From: Burkholderia sp. 9120 | GTDB lineage: Bacteria; Pseudomonadota; Gammaproteobacteria; Burkholderiales; Burkholderiaceae | Assembly: GCF_000745015.1 (NCBI RefSeq) | Contig: NZ_JQNA01000001.1 | Span: 1,612,001-1,676,000, forward strand | Direction of reading: 5' to 3' | Length of the DNA: 64,000 nt | Part shown: piece after piece, positions 20,189 to 29,956 of the stretch | Position numbering within the stretch: position 1 is the first letter of the stretch | Layout of the letters: the number at the start of each line of letters is the position of its first letter | Made by a program: the position numbers and the translations under genes | The notes under the pieces: model-generated | Seen by the model: the letters and a program-made list of their open reading frames with translations, nothing else | Told to the model about the DNA's origin: nothing | The model's database searches: none

Positions 20189-20261
20189 GAAACCGCACGC
20201 TCACGAAAGGATCTCGTAAGCGTATCAAAAAACGCGCGCTTACAGCGCGCGAATTTTGGTA

Positions 20262-21143
20262 TTACAGCATCGCCTTCAGAAGACGCGCCATTTCCGACGG
20301 GTTCTTCGTGACCGTGATACCGCAGGCTTCCATGATTTCCAGCTTCGCTTCGGCCGTATCCGCACCGCCCGAGATCAGCGCGCCGGCGTGGCCCATGCGC
20401 TTGCCCGGAGGCGCCGTAACGCCGGCGATGAAGCCAACCACCGGCTTCTTCATGTTGTCCTTGATCCACTCAGCGGCATTCGCTTCGTCCGGACCACCGA
20501 TCTCGCCGATCATGATGACGGCGTCCGTTTCCGGATCGTCGTTGAACATCTTCATCACGTCGATGTGCTTCAGACCGTTGATCGGGTCGCCGCCGATACC
20601 GACTGCCGACGACTGGCCGAGGCCGATCGCCGTCAATTGACCGACTGCTTCGTACGTCAGCGTGCCCGAACGCGACACGACGCCGATACGGCCCTTGCGG
20701 TGAATGTGACCCGGCATGATGCCGATCTTCAGTTCGTCCGGCGTGATCGTGCCCGGGCAGTTCGGTCCGAGCAGCAGCGTCTTGCTGTTCTTCGCGCGCA
20801 TACGTGCCTTGAGCTCGATCATGTCACGGACAGGAATGCCTTCCGTGATACAGATCGCCAGGTCCAGGTCGGCTTCGACCGCTTCCCAGATCGCGGCAGC
20901 AGCGCCTGCCGGCGGAACGTAAATCACCGACACGGTCGCGCCCGTTTCAGCCTTGGCTTCAGCGACGCTAGCGTAGATAGGAATGCCTTCGAAATCTTCG
21001 CCGGCCTTCTTCGGGTTCACGCCTGCAACGTACGCTTCGCGGCCGTTTGCATATTCACGGCAAGCACGCGTATGGAACTGACCGGTCTTGCCGGTAATGC
21101 CCTGCGTGATGACCTTGGTGTCTTTGTTAATCAGAATCGACAT
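20262..21143 (-). CDS. sucD: Succinyl-CoA synthetase alpha subunit
   Basis: Alpha subunit of the TCA-cycle enzyme that makes ATP or GTP from succinyl-CoA. The 293-residue protein shows the CoA-binding GITGKTGQFHTRACREYANG region near 15-34, IYVPPAGAAAAIWEAVEAD, the GPNCPGTITP segment near 126-135, and GHAGALISGGADTAEAK near 250-266 with the phosphorylated active-site His (GHAGA). It follows sucC by 128 bp on the same strand and is followed by a strong terminator. Confidence 0.97.
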   Translation of the reverse strand: MSILINKDTKVITQGITGKTGQFHTRACREYANGREAYVAGVNPKKAGEDFEGIPIYASVAEAKAETGATVSVIYVPPAGAAAAIWEAVEADLDLAICITEGIPVRDMIELKARMRAKNSKTLLLGPNCPGTITPDELKIGIMPGHIHRKGRIGVVSRSGTLTYEAVGQLTAIGLGQSSAVGIGGDPINGLKHIDVMKMFNDDPETDAVIMIGEIGGPDEANAAEWIKDNMKKPVVGFIAGVTAPPGKRMGHAGALISGGADTAEAKLEIMEACGITVTKNPSEMARLLKAML

Positions 21144-21271
21144 GTATTGACCTCTGTTCGTTTGGCGTCATGCGATGGCGTCGCGAGGCGGAATGTTCTC
21201 GCCCGCGTCGCTCGCACGCCGCCATTCGTAATGCCTGGTTAATCGTGGCAAAAGCCGCCGTAGGACGAGGC

Positions 21272-22441
21272 TTACGCCTTGCCCGATGCAGCCGCGACGA
21301 CCTTCTGAGCCGCTTCTTCCATGCTGTCCGCCGCAATGATCGGCAGACCGGATTCAGCGAGCATCTTCTTGCCCAGGTCTTCGTTCGTGCCCTTCATGCG
21401 GACCACGAGCGGCACCTTCAGCGACACGGCCTTCGACGCCGCGATCACGCCTTCCGCGATCACGTCGCAGCGCATGATGCCGCCGAAAATGTTGACCAGG
21501 ATCGCGGTCAGGTTCGGGTTCTTCAGCATGATCTTGAACGCTTCCGTGACCTTCTCGGTCGTGGCGCCACCGCCCACGTCCAGGAAGTTCGCCGGTTCGC
21601 CGCCGAACAGCTTGATGGTGTCCATCGTTGCCATTGCGAGGCCAGCGCCGTTCACGAGGCAGCCGATGTTGCCGTCGAGCGAGATGTACGCGAGGTCGAA
21701 CTTCGACGCTTCGACTTCAGCCGGATCTTCTTCGTCGATATCGCGGTACGCGACGATTTCCGGGTGACGGAACAGTGCGTTCGAATCGAAGTTGAACTTG
21801 GCGTCCAACGCGATGACCTTGCCGTCGCCGGTCAGGATCAGCGGGTTGATTTCGGCGAGCGACGCGTCGGTTTCCCAGAATGCCTTGTACAGGCCTTGCA
21901 GGATCGAACGGGCTTGCGGCAGCGAAGCGGCGGGCACGCCGATCTTCGTGGCCAGCTCGTCGGCTTCGGCGTCTTTCAGACCCGTTGCCGGATCGACAGC
22001 GATCTTGTGGATCAGCTCGGGCGTCTTTTCCGCAACTTCTTCGACGTCCATGCCGCCTTCGCTCGATGCCATCACGACGATCTTCTGCGTAACGCGATCG
22101 ATCACCAGGCCGACATACAGTTCCTTCTTGATGTCAGCGCCTTCTTCGATCAGCAGGCGATTCACCTTCTGGCCTTCCGGACCGGTCTGGTGCGTGACGA
22201 GCTGCATGCCGAGGATCTGGTTCGAGAACTCGCGAACCTGTTCCAGCGACTTGGCGACCTTCACGCCGCCGCCCTTGCCACGGCCACCCGCGTGGATCTG
22301 AGCCTTCACGACCCATACCGGGCCGCCGAGCTCTTCCGCGGCCTTGACCGCATCATCCACCGAGAAGACCGGCTTGCCGCGCGGTACCGCGACGCCGAAT
22401 TTCCGCAGGATTTCCTTACCCTGGTACTCGTGAATCTTCAT
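21272..22441 (-). CDS. sucC: Succinyl-CoA synthetase beta subunit
   Basis: ATP-grasp beta subunit, 389 residues, normal length. It starts [17 protein letters not shown] and shows [20 protein letters not shown] near 44-63, the nucleotide-binding segment. Later segments are [19 protein letters not shown] near 197-215 with metal ligands, and [15 protein letters not shown] near 320-334. The ATG overlaps the stop of the upstream DUF2889 gene by 4 bp and has AAGGGAA as ribosome site inside that gene, so the three genes are likely one operon. Confidence 0.97.
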   Translation of the reverse strand: MKIHEYQGKEILRKFGVAVPRGKPVFSVDDAVKAAEELGGPVWVVKAQIHAGGRGKGGGVKVAKSLEQVREFSNQILGMQLVTHQTGPEGQKVNRLLIEEGADIKKELYVGLVIDRVTQKIVVMASSEGGMDVEEVAEKTPELIHKIAVDPATGLKDAEADELATKIGVPAASLPQARSILQGLYKAFWETDASLAEINPLILTGDGKVIALDAKFNFDSNALFRHPEIVAYRDIDEEDPAEVEASKFDLAYISLDGNIGCLVNGAGLAMATMDTIKLFGGEPANFLDVGGGATTEKVTEAFKIMLKNPNLTAILVNIFGGIMRCDVIAEGVIAASKAVSLKVPLVVRMKGTNEDLGKKMLAESGLPIIAADSMEEAAQKVVAAASGKA

Positions 22442-23178
22442 GCGTGATTCCCTTCAGTCTGAGAGTTGGATTGAACTTCGTTTCCGCTGCCGTCGTTCAT
22501 GCCGGACGCGTTGCCGCCCTTACCTGTCTGGCGGACTGCCCCGTCGCCTGACGATGCCACGCGCTCCACCGAACGCGGTGCGTGGCCATACCAGCGCGGA
22601 TAAAACTGCTGCACCGCCTCGCCGTCGAAACGCAGCGCGTGGCAGCGTCCCAACTGGAATGGCGGTTTGTCGTTGGAATGCTCGTTCGAGCCGTCAGGCG
22701 ATTCGTTTCCTGAACTGGCTTTCGCGCCTTTCGCGCTGTCACCGGTGCTCCACACCTCGCCCGCGAATGCCTGAATCGCGGCGGTCGGCAGGATTGCGCA
22801 CAACTCGGTGAGATGGGTGCAACCCTCCGTGCCGCCGAGCAAACGGGCAGCCTCACGGCGGAAGTTTTGACGCAGATTGAGCCCGATGAGGGCACGGTAG
22901 GCGGGATTGCTGACCTGGCATAACCCTGGATAGGGCACCCAGTCGGACGACGCCTCGGCGTCGACGACATTGAGCTTGCGATCGATGGTGATGCGAAGCC
23001 AGAGTTCATGGATCGGCTGACCATTGGGCCGGACGCCCGACGCAAGCACCACGTCGCGCGGTTTTTCGTCGGTCAAGCACGCTTCCACATCCCACAGGCC
23101 ATCGGCGCGCTCATAGGCTTCCGCTCTGATTGCGCGACGATGCCGCAACTGACGGGACACTGGCGGGGAGAGCGGCAT
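22438..23178 (-). CDS. DUF2889 domain protein, first gene of the sucCD transcript
   Basis: A 246-residue protein of unknown role. The first 130 residues carry the DUF2889 pattern: [20 protein letters not shown] near 14-33, [18 protein letters not shown] near 60-77, and [19 protein letters not shown] near 119-137. Residues 145-175 are a Ser/Asp/Lys-rich linker. A conserved [19 protein letters not shown] segment follows, and the tail is Gly, Ser and Asn-rich. Its stop overlaps the sucC start (ATGA), which couples the two genes in translation. In other bacteria DUF2889 proteins are unassigned; a link to succinyl-CoA metabolism here is inferred only from position. Confidence 0.85.
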   Translation of the reverse strand: MPLSPPVSRQLRHRRAIRAEAYERADGLWDVEACLTDEKPRDVVLASGVRPNGQPIHELWLRITIDRKLNVVDAEASSDWVPYPGLCQVSNPAYRALIGLNLRQNFRREAARLLGGTEGCTHLTELCAILPTAAIQAFAGEVWSTGDSAKGAKASSGNESPDGSNEHSNDKPPFQLGRCHALRFDGEAVQQFYPRWYGHAPRSVERVASSGDGAVRQTGKGGNASGMNDGSGNEVQSNSQTEGNHA

Positions 23179-23367
23179 GCGGGAAGGAAAGGCCGGATTG
23201 GAAAACCCATGAATTTTAGCATACTGGGTATTTGGTACAGGCCGGAATGCGCAGGCCCGCCCGGCGTGCGGCTGAGCGGGTTGAGCGCTATCTCGAAGAG
23301 GCTTCTTGCGGCGTGATTTGGCGTGATTCGGCGAGCCGTTGGCGGGCGACAGCGGCGGGTTGCTACC

Positions 23368-24099
23368 CTACTCCTCGTCGATGCCTCTGAGGATTTTGCC
23401 GATGGTTGCACCCGAAAAACCGCGCGACGCCAGAAAGCGCTGCTGCTTGGCACGCTCGGCGGGCGTTTCGGGAAGCTGGCCGAATTTTTTCTGCCAAACG
23501 GCCTGGGCGCGCGCGAACTCGGTCTCACGCAATTGCGCCTTGGCGTCTTCGACGAGCGTCGGGTCGACCGCGTGCTGCTTCAATTCACCGAGGATCCGGC
23601 TGGCGCCAAGACGCGACGAGCGGCGGTGAATCAGGCTTTCGGCGAAACGCGAATTGGATAGCCAGTTTTCGGCTTCCAACTGATCGAGCAGCGTGTCGAG
23701 CGAATCGGTTTCTTCGACGAACGATTTGAGCTTGCGCGCGAGTTCGGTACGGCTGTATTCGCGGCGAGAGAGATAGCCGAGCGCGCGTCCTTTTAGCGAA
23801 CGGGCTGGGCGTTTGGAGTTTTTGGCTTCGTCCTGCTCCGGCTTCGCTTCGCCTGGCTGGCGACGCGAGCGGCTGTAGGTCGCCTCGGTGAATTCGGCGA
23901 CCTCAGCGGTTTCGAAGGGATCCGAACCGGAAGGCAGGGAAGATTTAGACGATGCACGCCGCGAGTCATGGCCCTCGGCGCGATCATGCGCGTCGAACGA
24001 TTCAAATGGATCGAACCGCTCCGACGAATCGTCCTGATCATCACGCGGGCCGTCCGCACTGCGTGCAGCATGAGACAACGGCCGGCCCTTGCGTATCAC
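23368..24099 (-). CDS. recX: Regulatory protein RecX with long N-terminal extension
   Basis: RecX binds RecA filaments and blocks their extension. The last 150 residues have the three-helix RecX repeats: RALGYLSRREYSRTELARKL, the WLSNSRFAESLIHRRSSRLGASRI segment, and the C-terminal FLASRGFSGATIGKILRG helix. The first 90 or so residues are charged and Ser/Asp-rich with no fold visible. I chose the GTG at 24099, 8 bp after the recA stop, with GAAGAAGAG inside the recA end as ribosome site; a GTG at 24141 overlapping recA is the alternative (257 residues). Position directly after recA on the same strand is classic. Confidence 0.9.
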   Translation of the reverse strand: MIRKGRPLSHAARSADGPRDDQDDSSERFDPFESFDAHDRAEGHDSRRASSKSSLPSGSDPFETAEVAEFTEATYSRSRRQPGEAKPEQDEAKNSKRPARSLKGRALGYLSRREYSRTELARKLKSFVEETDSLDTLLDQLEAENWLSNSRFAESLIHRRSSRLGASRILGELKQHAVDPTLVEDAKAQLRETEFARAQAVWQKKFGQLPETPAERAKQQRFLASRGFSGATIGKILRGIDEE

Positions 24100-24106
24100 G
24101 TGATGG

Positions 24107-25183
24107 TTACTCTTCTTCGCCAGCGACTTCAGCACCGGCACCCGTCACCGCGTCGGCCATGGCATTCACGCCCAGCGATTCACGGATACGGTTTTCGATG
24201 TCACGGGCGATTTCCGGATTTTCGCGCAGGAATTCACGCGCGTTGTCCTTACCCTGACCGATACGTTCGCCGTTATAGCTGTACCAGGCGCCAGCCTTGT
24301 CGACGATCTTGGCTGCGACGCCCAGATCGATGACTTCACCCTGACGCGAAATACCTTCGCCATACAGGATGTCGAAAATCGCTTCGCGGAACGGCGGTGC
24401 GACCTTGTTCTTGACGACCTTCACGCGCGTTTCATTGCCGATCACTTCGTCGTTCTTCTTGATCGAACCGATACGGCGAATGTCCAGACGCACCGACGCG
24501 TAGAACTTCAGCGCGTTACCACCCGTGGTGGTTTCCGGATTGCCGAACATCACACCGATCTTCATACGGATCTGGTTGATGAAGATCACCAGGCAGTTCG
24601 TACGCTTGATCGTGCCGGTGAGCTTGCGCAGCGCTTGCGACATCAGACGCGCTTGCAGACCCGGCAGCGAGTCGCCCATTTCGCCTTCGATTTCAGCCTT
24701 CGGCACGAGTGCCGCGACCGAGTCGATCACGATCATGTCGATCGAGCCCGAGCGCACCAGTGCGTCGGCGATTTCGAGCGCCTGTTCGCCGGTGTCTGGC
24801 TGCGACACCAGGAGTTCGCTCACGTCCACGCCAAGCTTGCTTGCGTACTGGATGTCCAGCGCGTGTTCCGCGTCGATAAACGCCGCCGTGCCGCCGATCT
24901 TCTGCATTTCGGCAATGACTTGCAGCGTCAGCGTGGTTTTACCGGACGATTCCGGACCATAAATTTCGACCACACGGCCGCGCGGCAAACCGCCGACGCC
25001 CAAGGCGATGTCGAGACCGAGCGATCCGGTTGAAACCACCTGGATGTCTTCGATTGCCTCACCTGCGCCGAGCCGCATGACCGACCCTTTGCCGAACTGC
25101 TTTTCGATCTGCGCGAGTGCGGCAGCGAGTGCCTTGCTCTTTTCAGCAGTCAGTCCAGCCGAGCCTTTCTTGCTTTCTTCCAT
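24107..25183 (-). CDS. recA: Recombinase RecA
   Basis: DNA strand-exchange ATPase and SOS co-protease. The 358-residue protein begins [15 protein letters not shown]; the ATG at 25183 has AAAGGA upstream, and the longer frame is rejected. Walker [11 protein letters not shown] is near 74-83, the Walker B strand [12 protein letters not shown] near 147-158, the L2 region with [20 protein letters not shown] near 220-239, and an acidic C-terminus (AGEEE) typical of RecA. A LexA-type box stands 82 bp upstream. recX follows. Confidence 0.99.
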   Translation of the reverse strand: MEESKKGSAGLTAEKSKALAAALAQIEKQFGKGSVMRLGAGEAIEDIQVVSTGSLGLDIALGVGGLPRGRVVEIYGPESSGKTTLTLQVIAEMQKIGGTAAFIDAEHALDIQYASKLGVDVSELLVSQPDTGEQALEIADALVRSGSIDMIVIDSVAALVPKAEIEGEMGDSLPGLQARLMSQALRKLTGTIKRTNCLVIFINQIRMKIGVMFGNPETTTGGNALKFYASVRLDIRRIGSIKKNDEVIGNETRVKVVKNKVAPPFREAIFDILYGEGISRQGEVIDLGVAAKIVDKAGAWYSYNGERIGQGKDNAREFLRENPEIARDIENRIRESLGVNAMADAVTGAGAEVAGEEE

Positions 25184-25264
25184 GAATCGTCCTTTGCTAT
25201 GATGAACGGCGTCTGAGGCAGGTGTGCAGTCCACTTTGTGATGGCGACACACGAAACTCAGACA

Positions 25265-25280
25265 CTGTATAAAAAAACAG
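25265..25280 (-). promoter_or_regulatory. LexA (SOS) box upstream of recA
   Basis: CTGT-N8-ACAG with an AT-only spacer, the LexA consensus, within a slightly larger palindrome (ACTGT...ACAGT). On the minus strand a TTGCTA hexamer lies upstream and the box overlaps TATACA, a likely -10, so LexA would block RNA polymerase at the recA promoter. Confidence 0.9.
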
Positions 25281-25412
25281 TAGTTTTAGCAAGGCGATTC
25301 TCATGCGAACACGCATTTTTACCGTCGCACTGCCCAACTACCCACAATAATTTTCGGAGACCGCTGCGCGCCGGGGCACACCTCACGGTGCCGGCAAGGT
25401 GGCTGGCGCATC

Positions 25413-26201
25413 ATGCGAATTCTGATTGCCGAAGACGACAGCATACTCGCGGACGGTCTGGTTCGATCACTCCGCCAATCGGCCTATGCCGTTGATCTAG
25501 TGAAGAACGGTGTCGACGCCGACACCGCGCTTTCGGTACAAACTTTCGACCTGCTGATTCTCGATCTGGGCCTGCCGCGCATGTCCGGACTCGAAGTGCT
25601 GCGCCGCCTGCGCGCGCGCAATTCCAACCTGCCGGTGCTGATCCTGACCGCCGCGGACAGCGTGGACGAACGCGTCAAAGGCCTCGATCTCGGCGCCGAC
25701 GACTACATGGCCAAGCCCTTCGTGCTGACCGAACTCGAAGCGCGCGTGCGGGCGCTGACCCGGCGCGGCGCGGGCGGCGGCCCGACCGTGGTGAAGCATG
25801 GTTCGCTGTCGTTCGATCAGGTGGGCAGGATCGCCCATGTCAACGACCAGGTGCTCGACCTGTCGGCGCGCGAACTCGGCTTGCTCGAAGTGCTGCTGCA
25901 GCGGATCGGCCGGCTGGTCTCGAAGGAGCAACTGGTCGATCATCTGTGTGAATGGGGCGAGGAAGTCAGCAACAACGCGATCGAGGTCTACGTACACCGG
26001 CTGCGCAAGAAGATCGAGCCGAGCGGCGTGCGCATCATTACCGTGCGGGGATTGGGCTATTGCCTGGAGAAAGCCGCTTCGCCCGTCGACGCGAACCCGC
26101 CAGCCTCACCCGCGCAAGCGCGAACGCACACCCCCGCCGACCCCGAACCGCCCGCTGCGCCGCCGTCCGGCGCGATGCCGGCAAGTCACCACTTCAAATA
26201 G
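25413..26201 (+). CDS. OmpR-family response regulator with Pro/Ala-rich tail
   Basis: A 262-residue transcription regulator. The receiver domain (1-118) starts MRILIAEDDS with the acidic pair at 8-9, the phospho-acceptor Asp at 51 (LILDLGLPRM) and Lys near 101 (AKPF). The winged-helix domain follows, with LSARELGLLEVLLQRIGRLVSKEQL and VYVHRLRKKIE. After residue 218 comes a tail of about 45 residues rich in Pro and Ala without fold, uncommon in this family. The kinase gene follows 9 bp later, so the pair is one operon. The order resembles TctD/TctE systems; the target may be the downstream MHS transporter, which is inferred. Confidence 0.92.
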   Translation: MRILIAEDDSILADGLVRSLRQSAYAVDLVKNGVDADTALSVQTFDLLILDLGLPRMSGLEVLRRLRARNSNLPVLILTAADSVDERVKGLDLGADDYMAKPFVLTELEARVRALTRRGAGGGPTVVKHGSLSFDQVGRIAHVNDQVLDLSARELGLLEVLLQRIGRLVSKEQLVDHLCEWGEEVSNNAIEVYVHRLRKKIEPSGVRIITVRGLGYCLEKAASPVDANPPASPAQARTHTPADPEPPAAPPSGAMPASHHFK

Positions 26202-26210
26202 AGAGCGCCC

Positions 26211-27749
26211 ATGTCCGCGCGCGAAGACCGTGCCGCGGCGCACGCGGCGGATCTCGACGAGGCGCGCGACGCCCGCTACGCGAACCCGTTCGCCCCGCCC
26301 GACGAAACCGAAGCCGCCGCCGAAGCGCGCCCGCGCTCGTTGTTCGGCGAAATTCTCGACTGGATGCTCGCGCCGCTCCTGCTGCTCTGGCCGATGAGCC
26401 TCGCGGTCACCTATCTGGTTGCCAAGTCGATCGCGAACGGCCCGTTCGACCGCGCGCTCGAAACCGACGCCTATGTACTGGCCCGCCAGATCCATCCGGT
26501 GAACGGGGTGGCAGAGCTGACGTTGCCCGACGCCATGCGCGATTTTCTACGTACCGACAACGTGGACCGCGTGTTCTATCAGGTGCTCGGCACGCGCGGC
26601 GAGCTGGTGGGCGGCGAACGCGACATGCCGCTGCCGCATGAAGAAGACCGGCCGCAACCGGGCCTCGTCGAGTTCCGCGACGACATGCTGCGCGGCAACG
26701 ACATCCGCGTCGCCTATACGACCGTCGAATTCCCGCAGACGCCCGGCGCGCAGCCGGTGCTGGTGCAGGTTGCCGAAACGCTCGACAAACGTAGCCAGCT
26801 CGCCAACGACATCATCAAAGGCGTGATCCTGCCGCAGTTCGTGATCCTGCCGCTGGCGATCCTGCTGGTGTGGTTCGGTCTGTCGCGCGGCCTCGCGCCG
26901 CTGCACGCGCTGCAGGCGCATATCCGGGCGCGCCGGCCGGACGATCTGTCGCCGCTCGAAGCACGCCGCGCGCCGCCGGAAATCGAGCCGCTGGTGACCT
27001 CGTTCAACGACCTGCTGACGCGTCTCCAACAGAACATGGAGCTGCAGAAGCGCTTTATCGCCGACGCCGCGCATCAGATGAAAACGCCGCTCGCCGGACT
27101 GCGCACTCAGGCCGAACTGGCGTTGCGCCAGGATGCGTCGGCGGAAGTACACCGCTCGCTCGAACAGATCGCGACCAGCTCGGAGCAGGCGGCGCGGCTC
27201 GTCACGCAGTTGCTGGCGCTGGCGCGCGCGGAAAACCGCCTGTCGGGACAGATTTTCACGCCGGTCGAAGTGACTGAAGTTGCACGCAGTGCGGTGCGCG
27301 ACTGGGTGCAGGCCGCGCTCGCCAAGCAGATGGACCTCGGCTACGAAGCGCCCGACGGACCCGTCGACGTGGACGGCAACCCGGTCATGCTGCGCGAAAT
27401 GCTGTCGAACCTGATCGACAACGCGATCCGCTATACGCCGCCGGGCGGCCGCATCACGGTCCGAGTGAGGCACGACGTGGCCGCGCGCCGCGTGCATCTG
27501 GAAGTCGAAGACACCGGGCTCGGCATTCCGGTCGCCGAGCGTTCGCGGGTGGTCGAGCGCTTCTACCGGATTCTGGGCCGCGAAGCCGACGGCAGCGGGC
27601 TCGGACTGGCAATCGTCCGCGAGATCGCGACCATGCATGGCGGCGAGCTGACTATCGACGACAACGTCTATCAGACCTCGCCGCGACTGGTCGGCACCCT
27701 CGTTCGTGTCAGTTTGGCGGTGCATGAGCGGGGGCGGGACTTACCCTAA
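26211..27749 (+). CDS. TctE-like sensor histidine kinase
   Basis: A 512-residue inner-membrane kinase. A disordered N-terminus of about 40 residues precedes TM1 (LLLLWPMSLAVTYLVA near 57-72). A periplasmic sensor of about 120 residues of the 2CSK type follows, then TM2 (FVILPLAILLVWFGLSRGLAPL near 208-229), HAMP, and the dimerization helix with HQMKTPLAGL (His near 287). The ATPase domain shows LSNLIDNAIRYTPPGG, DTGLGIP and GSGLGLAIV. All catalytic boxes are intact. It is 9 bp after its response regulator. An MHS transporter begins 234 bp downstream, which fits a carboxylate-sensing role as in TctDE, but the signal is unknown. Confidence 0.92.
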   Translation: MSAREDRAAAHAADLDEARDARYANPFAPPDETEAAAEARPRSLFGEILDWMLAPLLLLWPMSLAVTYLVAKSIANGPFDRALETDAYVLARQIHPVNGVAELTLPDAMRDFLRTDNVDRVFYQVLGTRGELVGGERDMPLPHEEDRPQPGLVEFRDDMLRGNDIRVAYTTVEFPQTPGAQPVLVQVAETLDKRSQLANDIIKGVILPQFVILPLAILLVWFGLSRGLAPLHALQAHIRARRPDDLSPLEARRAPPEIEPLVTSFNDLLTRLQQNMELQKRFIADAAHQMKTPLAGLRTQAELALRQDASAEVHRSLEQIATSSEQAARLVTQLLALARAENRLSGQIFTPVEVTEVARSAVRDWVQAALAKQMDLGYEAPDGPVDVDGNPVMLREMLSNLIDNAIRYTPPGGRITVRVRHDVAARRVHLEVEDTGLGIPVAERSRVVERFYRILGREADGSGLGLAIVREIATMHGGELTIDDNVYQTSPRLVGTLVRVSLAVHERGRDLP

Positions 27750-27983
27750 CGGTGCCCGGGCAAGCAAAAACCTCAATTGAATATTGAGACACGATTGAAC
27801 GACGTTGACCGACAATTTCAGCAAATTTAGCGATCTTGGCGGAAATTTCGCGTCACATGGAGAATCGCAATCTACCCCCGCCACGTCAGTACGCCGTAAG
27901 TTTCCACTCCAATAATCCCAGCACGGGCGATGTGATGGATGGACGCGCCACGTACATATCAATATTGAGATTGGAGACGATAT

Positions 27984-29642
27984 ATGGCTACCGTTGGCGG
28001 GCAAATCTCGCACGTGCCGATGACGCGCGATGAGAAGCGGGTGATCTTCGCATCGTCGCTGGGCACGGTGTTCGAGTGGTATGACTTCTTCCTGGCCGGC
28101 TCGCTCGCGGCCTTTATCAGCAAGAGCTTCTTCTCCGGCGTCAATCCGACCGCCGCCTTCGTGTTTACGCTGCTCGGTTTCGCCGCGGGTTTCGCGGTGC
28201 GGCCGTTCGGCGCGATCGTGTTCGGGCGCCTCGGCGACATGGTCGGACGCAAGTACACGTTCCTGATCACGATCCTGATCATGGGCTTCTCGACCTTCCT
28301 GGTGGGCTTCCTGCCGGGCTACGCGTCGATCGGCTTCGCCTCGCCGGTGATTTTCATCGCGATGCGGATGCTGCAGGGACTCGCGCTCGGCGGCGAGTAC
28401 GGCGGCGCAGCCACCTATGTGGCGGAACATGCGCCGGCGGGACGCCGTGGCTTCTACACGTCGTGGATTCAGGCAACCGCCACGCTCGGCCTGTTCCTGT
28501 CGCTGCTGGTGATTCTGGGTGTGCGCACGGCGATCGGCGAAGAAGCATTCGGCGCCTGGGGCTGGCGCGTGCCGTTCGTCGCGTCGATCATCCTGCTGGC
28601 CGTGTCGGTGTGGATTCGTATGCAACTGCACGAATCGCCGGTGTTCGAGCGCATCAAGGCCGAAGGCAAGACCTCCAAGGCGCCGCTGACGGAATCGTTC
28701 GCCCAGTGGAAGAACCTGAAGATCGTGATTCTCGCGCTGGTCGGCCTGACCGCCGGCCAGGCTGTGGTCTGGTACACGGGACAGTTCTACTCGCTGTTCT
28801 TCCTGACGCAGACCATGAAAGTGGACGGCAGCAGCGCCAACATCATGATCGCGATCGCGCTGCTGATCGGCACGCCGTTCTTCCTGTTCTTCGGCTCGCT
28901 GTCGGACCGTATCGGCCGCAAGCCGATCATCATGGCCGGCTTGCTGATCGCCGCTTGCACGTACTTCCCGCTGTTCAAGGCACTGGCGCACTACACCAAC
29001 CCGGCGCTGGAAGCCGCCAGCGCGCGGGCGCCGATCGTCGTGATCGCGAATCCGGACGAGTGCTCGTTCCAGTTCAATCCGGTGGGCACGTCGAAGTTTA
29101 CGAGTTCGTGCGACATCGCCAAGAGCGCGCTCTCGAAGGCCGGCCTGAATTACGACAACGTGGCGGCACCGGCGGGCACGCTGGCCGAGATCAAGGTGGG
29201 CGATACGGTGGTCAACACGTATGACGGCAAGGCCGCCGACGCCAAGGACCAGGGCAAGGCGTTCGACAAGACTCTCGCCGGCACGCTGAAGACCGCGGGT
29301 TATCCGTCGAAGGCCGATCCATCGCAGATCAACTGGCCGATGAGCGTGGTGATCCTGACGATCCTGATGATCTACGTGACGATGGTCTACGGGCCGATTG
29401 CGGCAATGCTGGTGGAGATGTTCCCGACGCGGATCCGTTACACGTCGATGTCGCTGCCGTATCACATCGGCAATGGCTGGTTCGGCGGCTTCCTGCCGGC
29501 GACCGCGTTCGCGATCGTGGCGGCAAAGGGCAACATTTACTCGGGGCTGTGGTATCCGATCGTGATCGCGCTGGGCACCTTCGTGATCGGCATGCTGTTC
29601 GTGAAGGAGACCAAGGACTCGGACATCTACGCGCAGGACTGA
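27984..29642 (+). CDS. MHS-family MFS transporter with a periplasmic insert
   Basis: A 552-residue proton symporter of the metabolite:H+ symporter group (ProP, ShiA, KgtP relatives). Seen: SLGTVFEWYDFFLAG near 24-38, GRLGDMVGRKYTFL near 80-93 (motif A), LQGLALGGEYGGAATYVAEHAPAGRRG near 131-157, and the second motif A SLSDRIGRKPIIMAG near 304-318. Between TM9 and TM10 it carries an extra stretch of about 115 residues (roughly 333-449) with two Cys, on the periplasmic side. The ribosome site GGAGA is 6 bp before the ATG. The substrate is unknown; carboxylates are likely from family. It follows a two-component system. Confidence 0.9.
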   Translation: MATVGGQISHVPMTRDEKRVIFASSLGTVFEWYDFFLAGSLAAFISKSFFSGVNPTAAFVFTLLGFAAGFAVRPFGAIVFGRLGDMVGRKYTFLITILIMGFSTFLVGFLPGYASIGFASPVIFIAMRMLQGLALGGEYGGAATYVAEHAPAGRRGFYTSWIQATATLGLFLSLLVILGVRTAIGEEAFGAWGWRVPFVASIILLAVSVWIRMQLHESPVFERIKAEGKTSKAPLTESFAQWKNLKIVILALVGLTAGQAVVWYTGQFYSLFFLTQTMKVDGSSANIMIAIALLIGTPFFLFFGSLSDRIGRKPIIMAGLLIAACTYFPLFKALAHYTNPALEAASARAPIVVIANPDECSFQFNPVGTSKFTSSCDIAKSALSKAGLNYDNVAAPAGTLAEIKVGDTVVNTYDGKAADAKDQGKAFDKTLAGTLKTAGYPSKADPSQINWPMSVVILTILMIYVTMVYGPIAAMLVEMFPTRIRYTSMSLPYHIGNGWFGGFLPATAFAIVAAKGNIYSGLWYPIVIALGTFVIGMLFVKETKDSDIYAQD

Positions 29643-29686
29643 TACGCGTGATGAATCGCCAACTTGAAAAAGTTGTGCGCCGGGGG

Positions 29687-29715
29687 TTGACAGCCTCCGG
29701 CGTGGTCCGCATAAT
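29687..29715 (+). promoter_or_regulatory. Promoter of tRNA-Met
   Basis: TTGACA (29687-29692), 17 bp spacer and CATAAT (29710-29715), a near-consensus sigma-70 promoter ending 12 bp before the tRNA. Confidence 0.9.
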
Positions 29716-29727
29716 CTCGCTTCTTTC

Positions 29728-29804
<77 letters not shown>

Positions 29805-29817
29805 GTTGCAAGAAAAA

Positions 29818-29849
29818 GCCGCTGATCCGCAAGGTTCAGCGGCTTTTTT
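29818..29849 (+). terminator. Terminator of the tRNA-Met transcript
   Basis: Stem GCCGCTGA (29818-29825) with TCAGCGGC (29836-29843) followed by six T, 13 bp after the tRNA. Confidence 0.9.
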
Positions 29850-29926
29850 GTTTTTGGTTCGCCGTTGAAGCACACGAGGTCTTGGCGATAAAGCTGAACA
29901 TCGCTCCCTCCCAAAACTAAGGCTCA

Positions 29927-29952
29927 AAAAAAGGCGCCATCTCTGGCGCCTT
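29927..29952 (-). terminator. Terminator of mazEF
   Basis: Perfect stem AGGCGCCA (29933-29940) with TGGCGCCT (29945-29952), loop TCTC, followed on the minus strand by seven T. It lies just past the mazF stop. Confidence 0.88.
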
Positions 29953-29956
29953 CCGA

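Noticed and set aside
27741..29465. 574-codon minus-strand frame over the MHS transporter
   Set aside because: Antisense shadow of a clear MFS gene.
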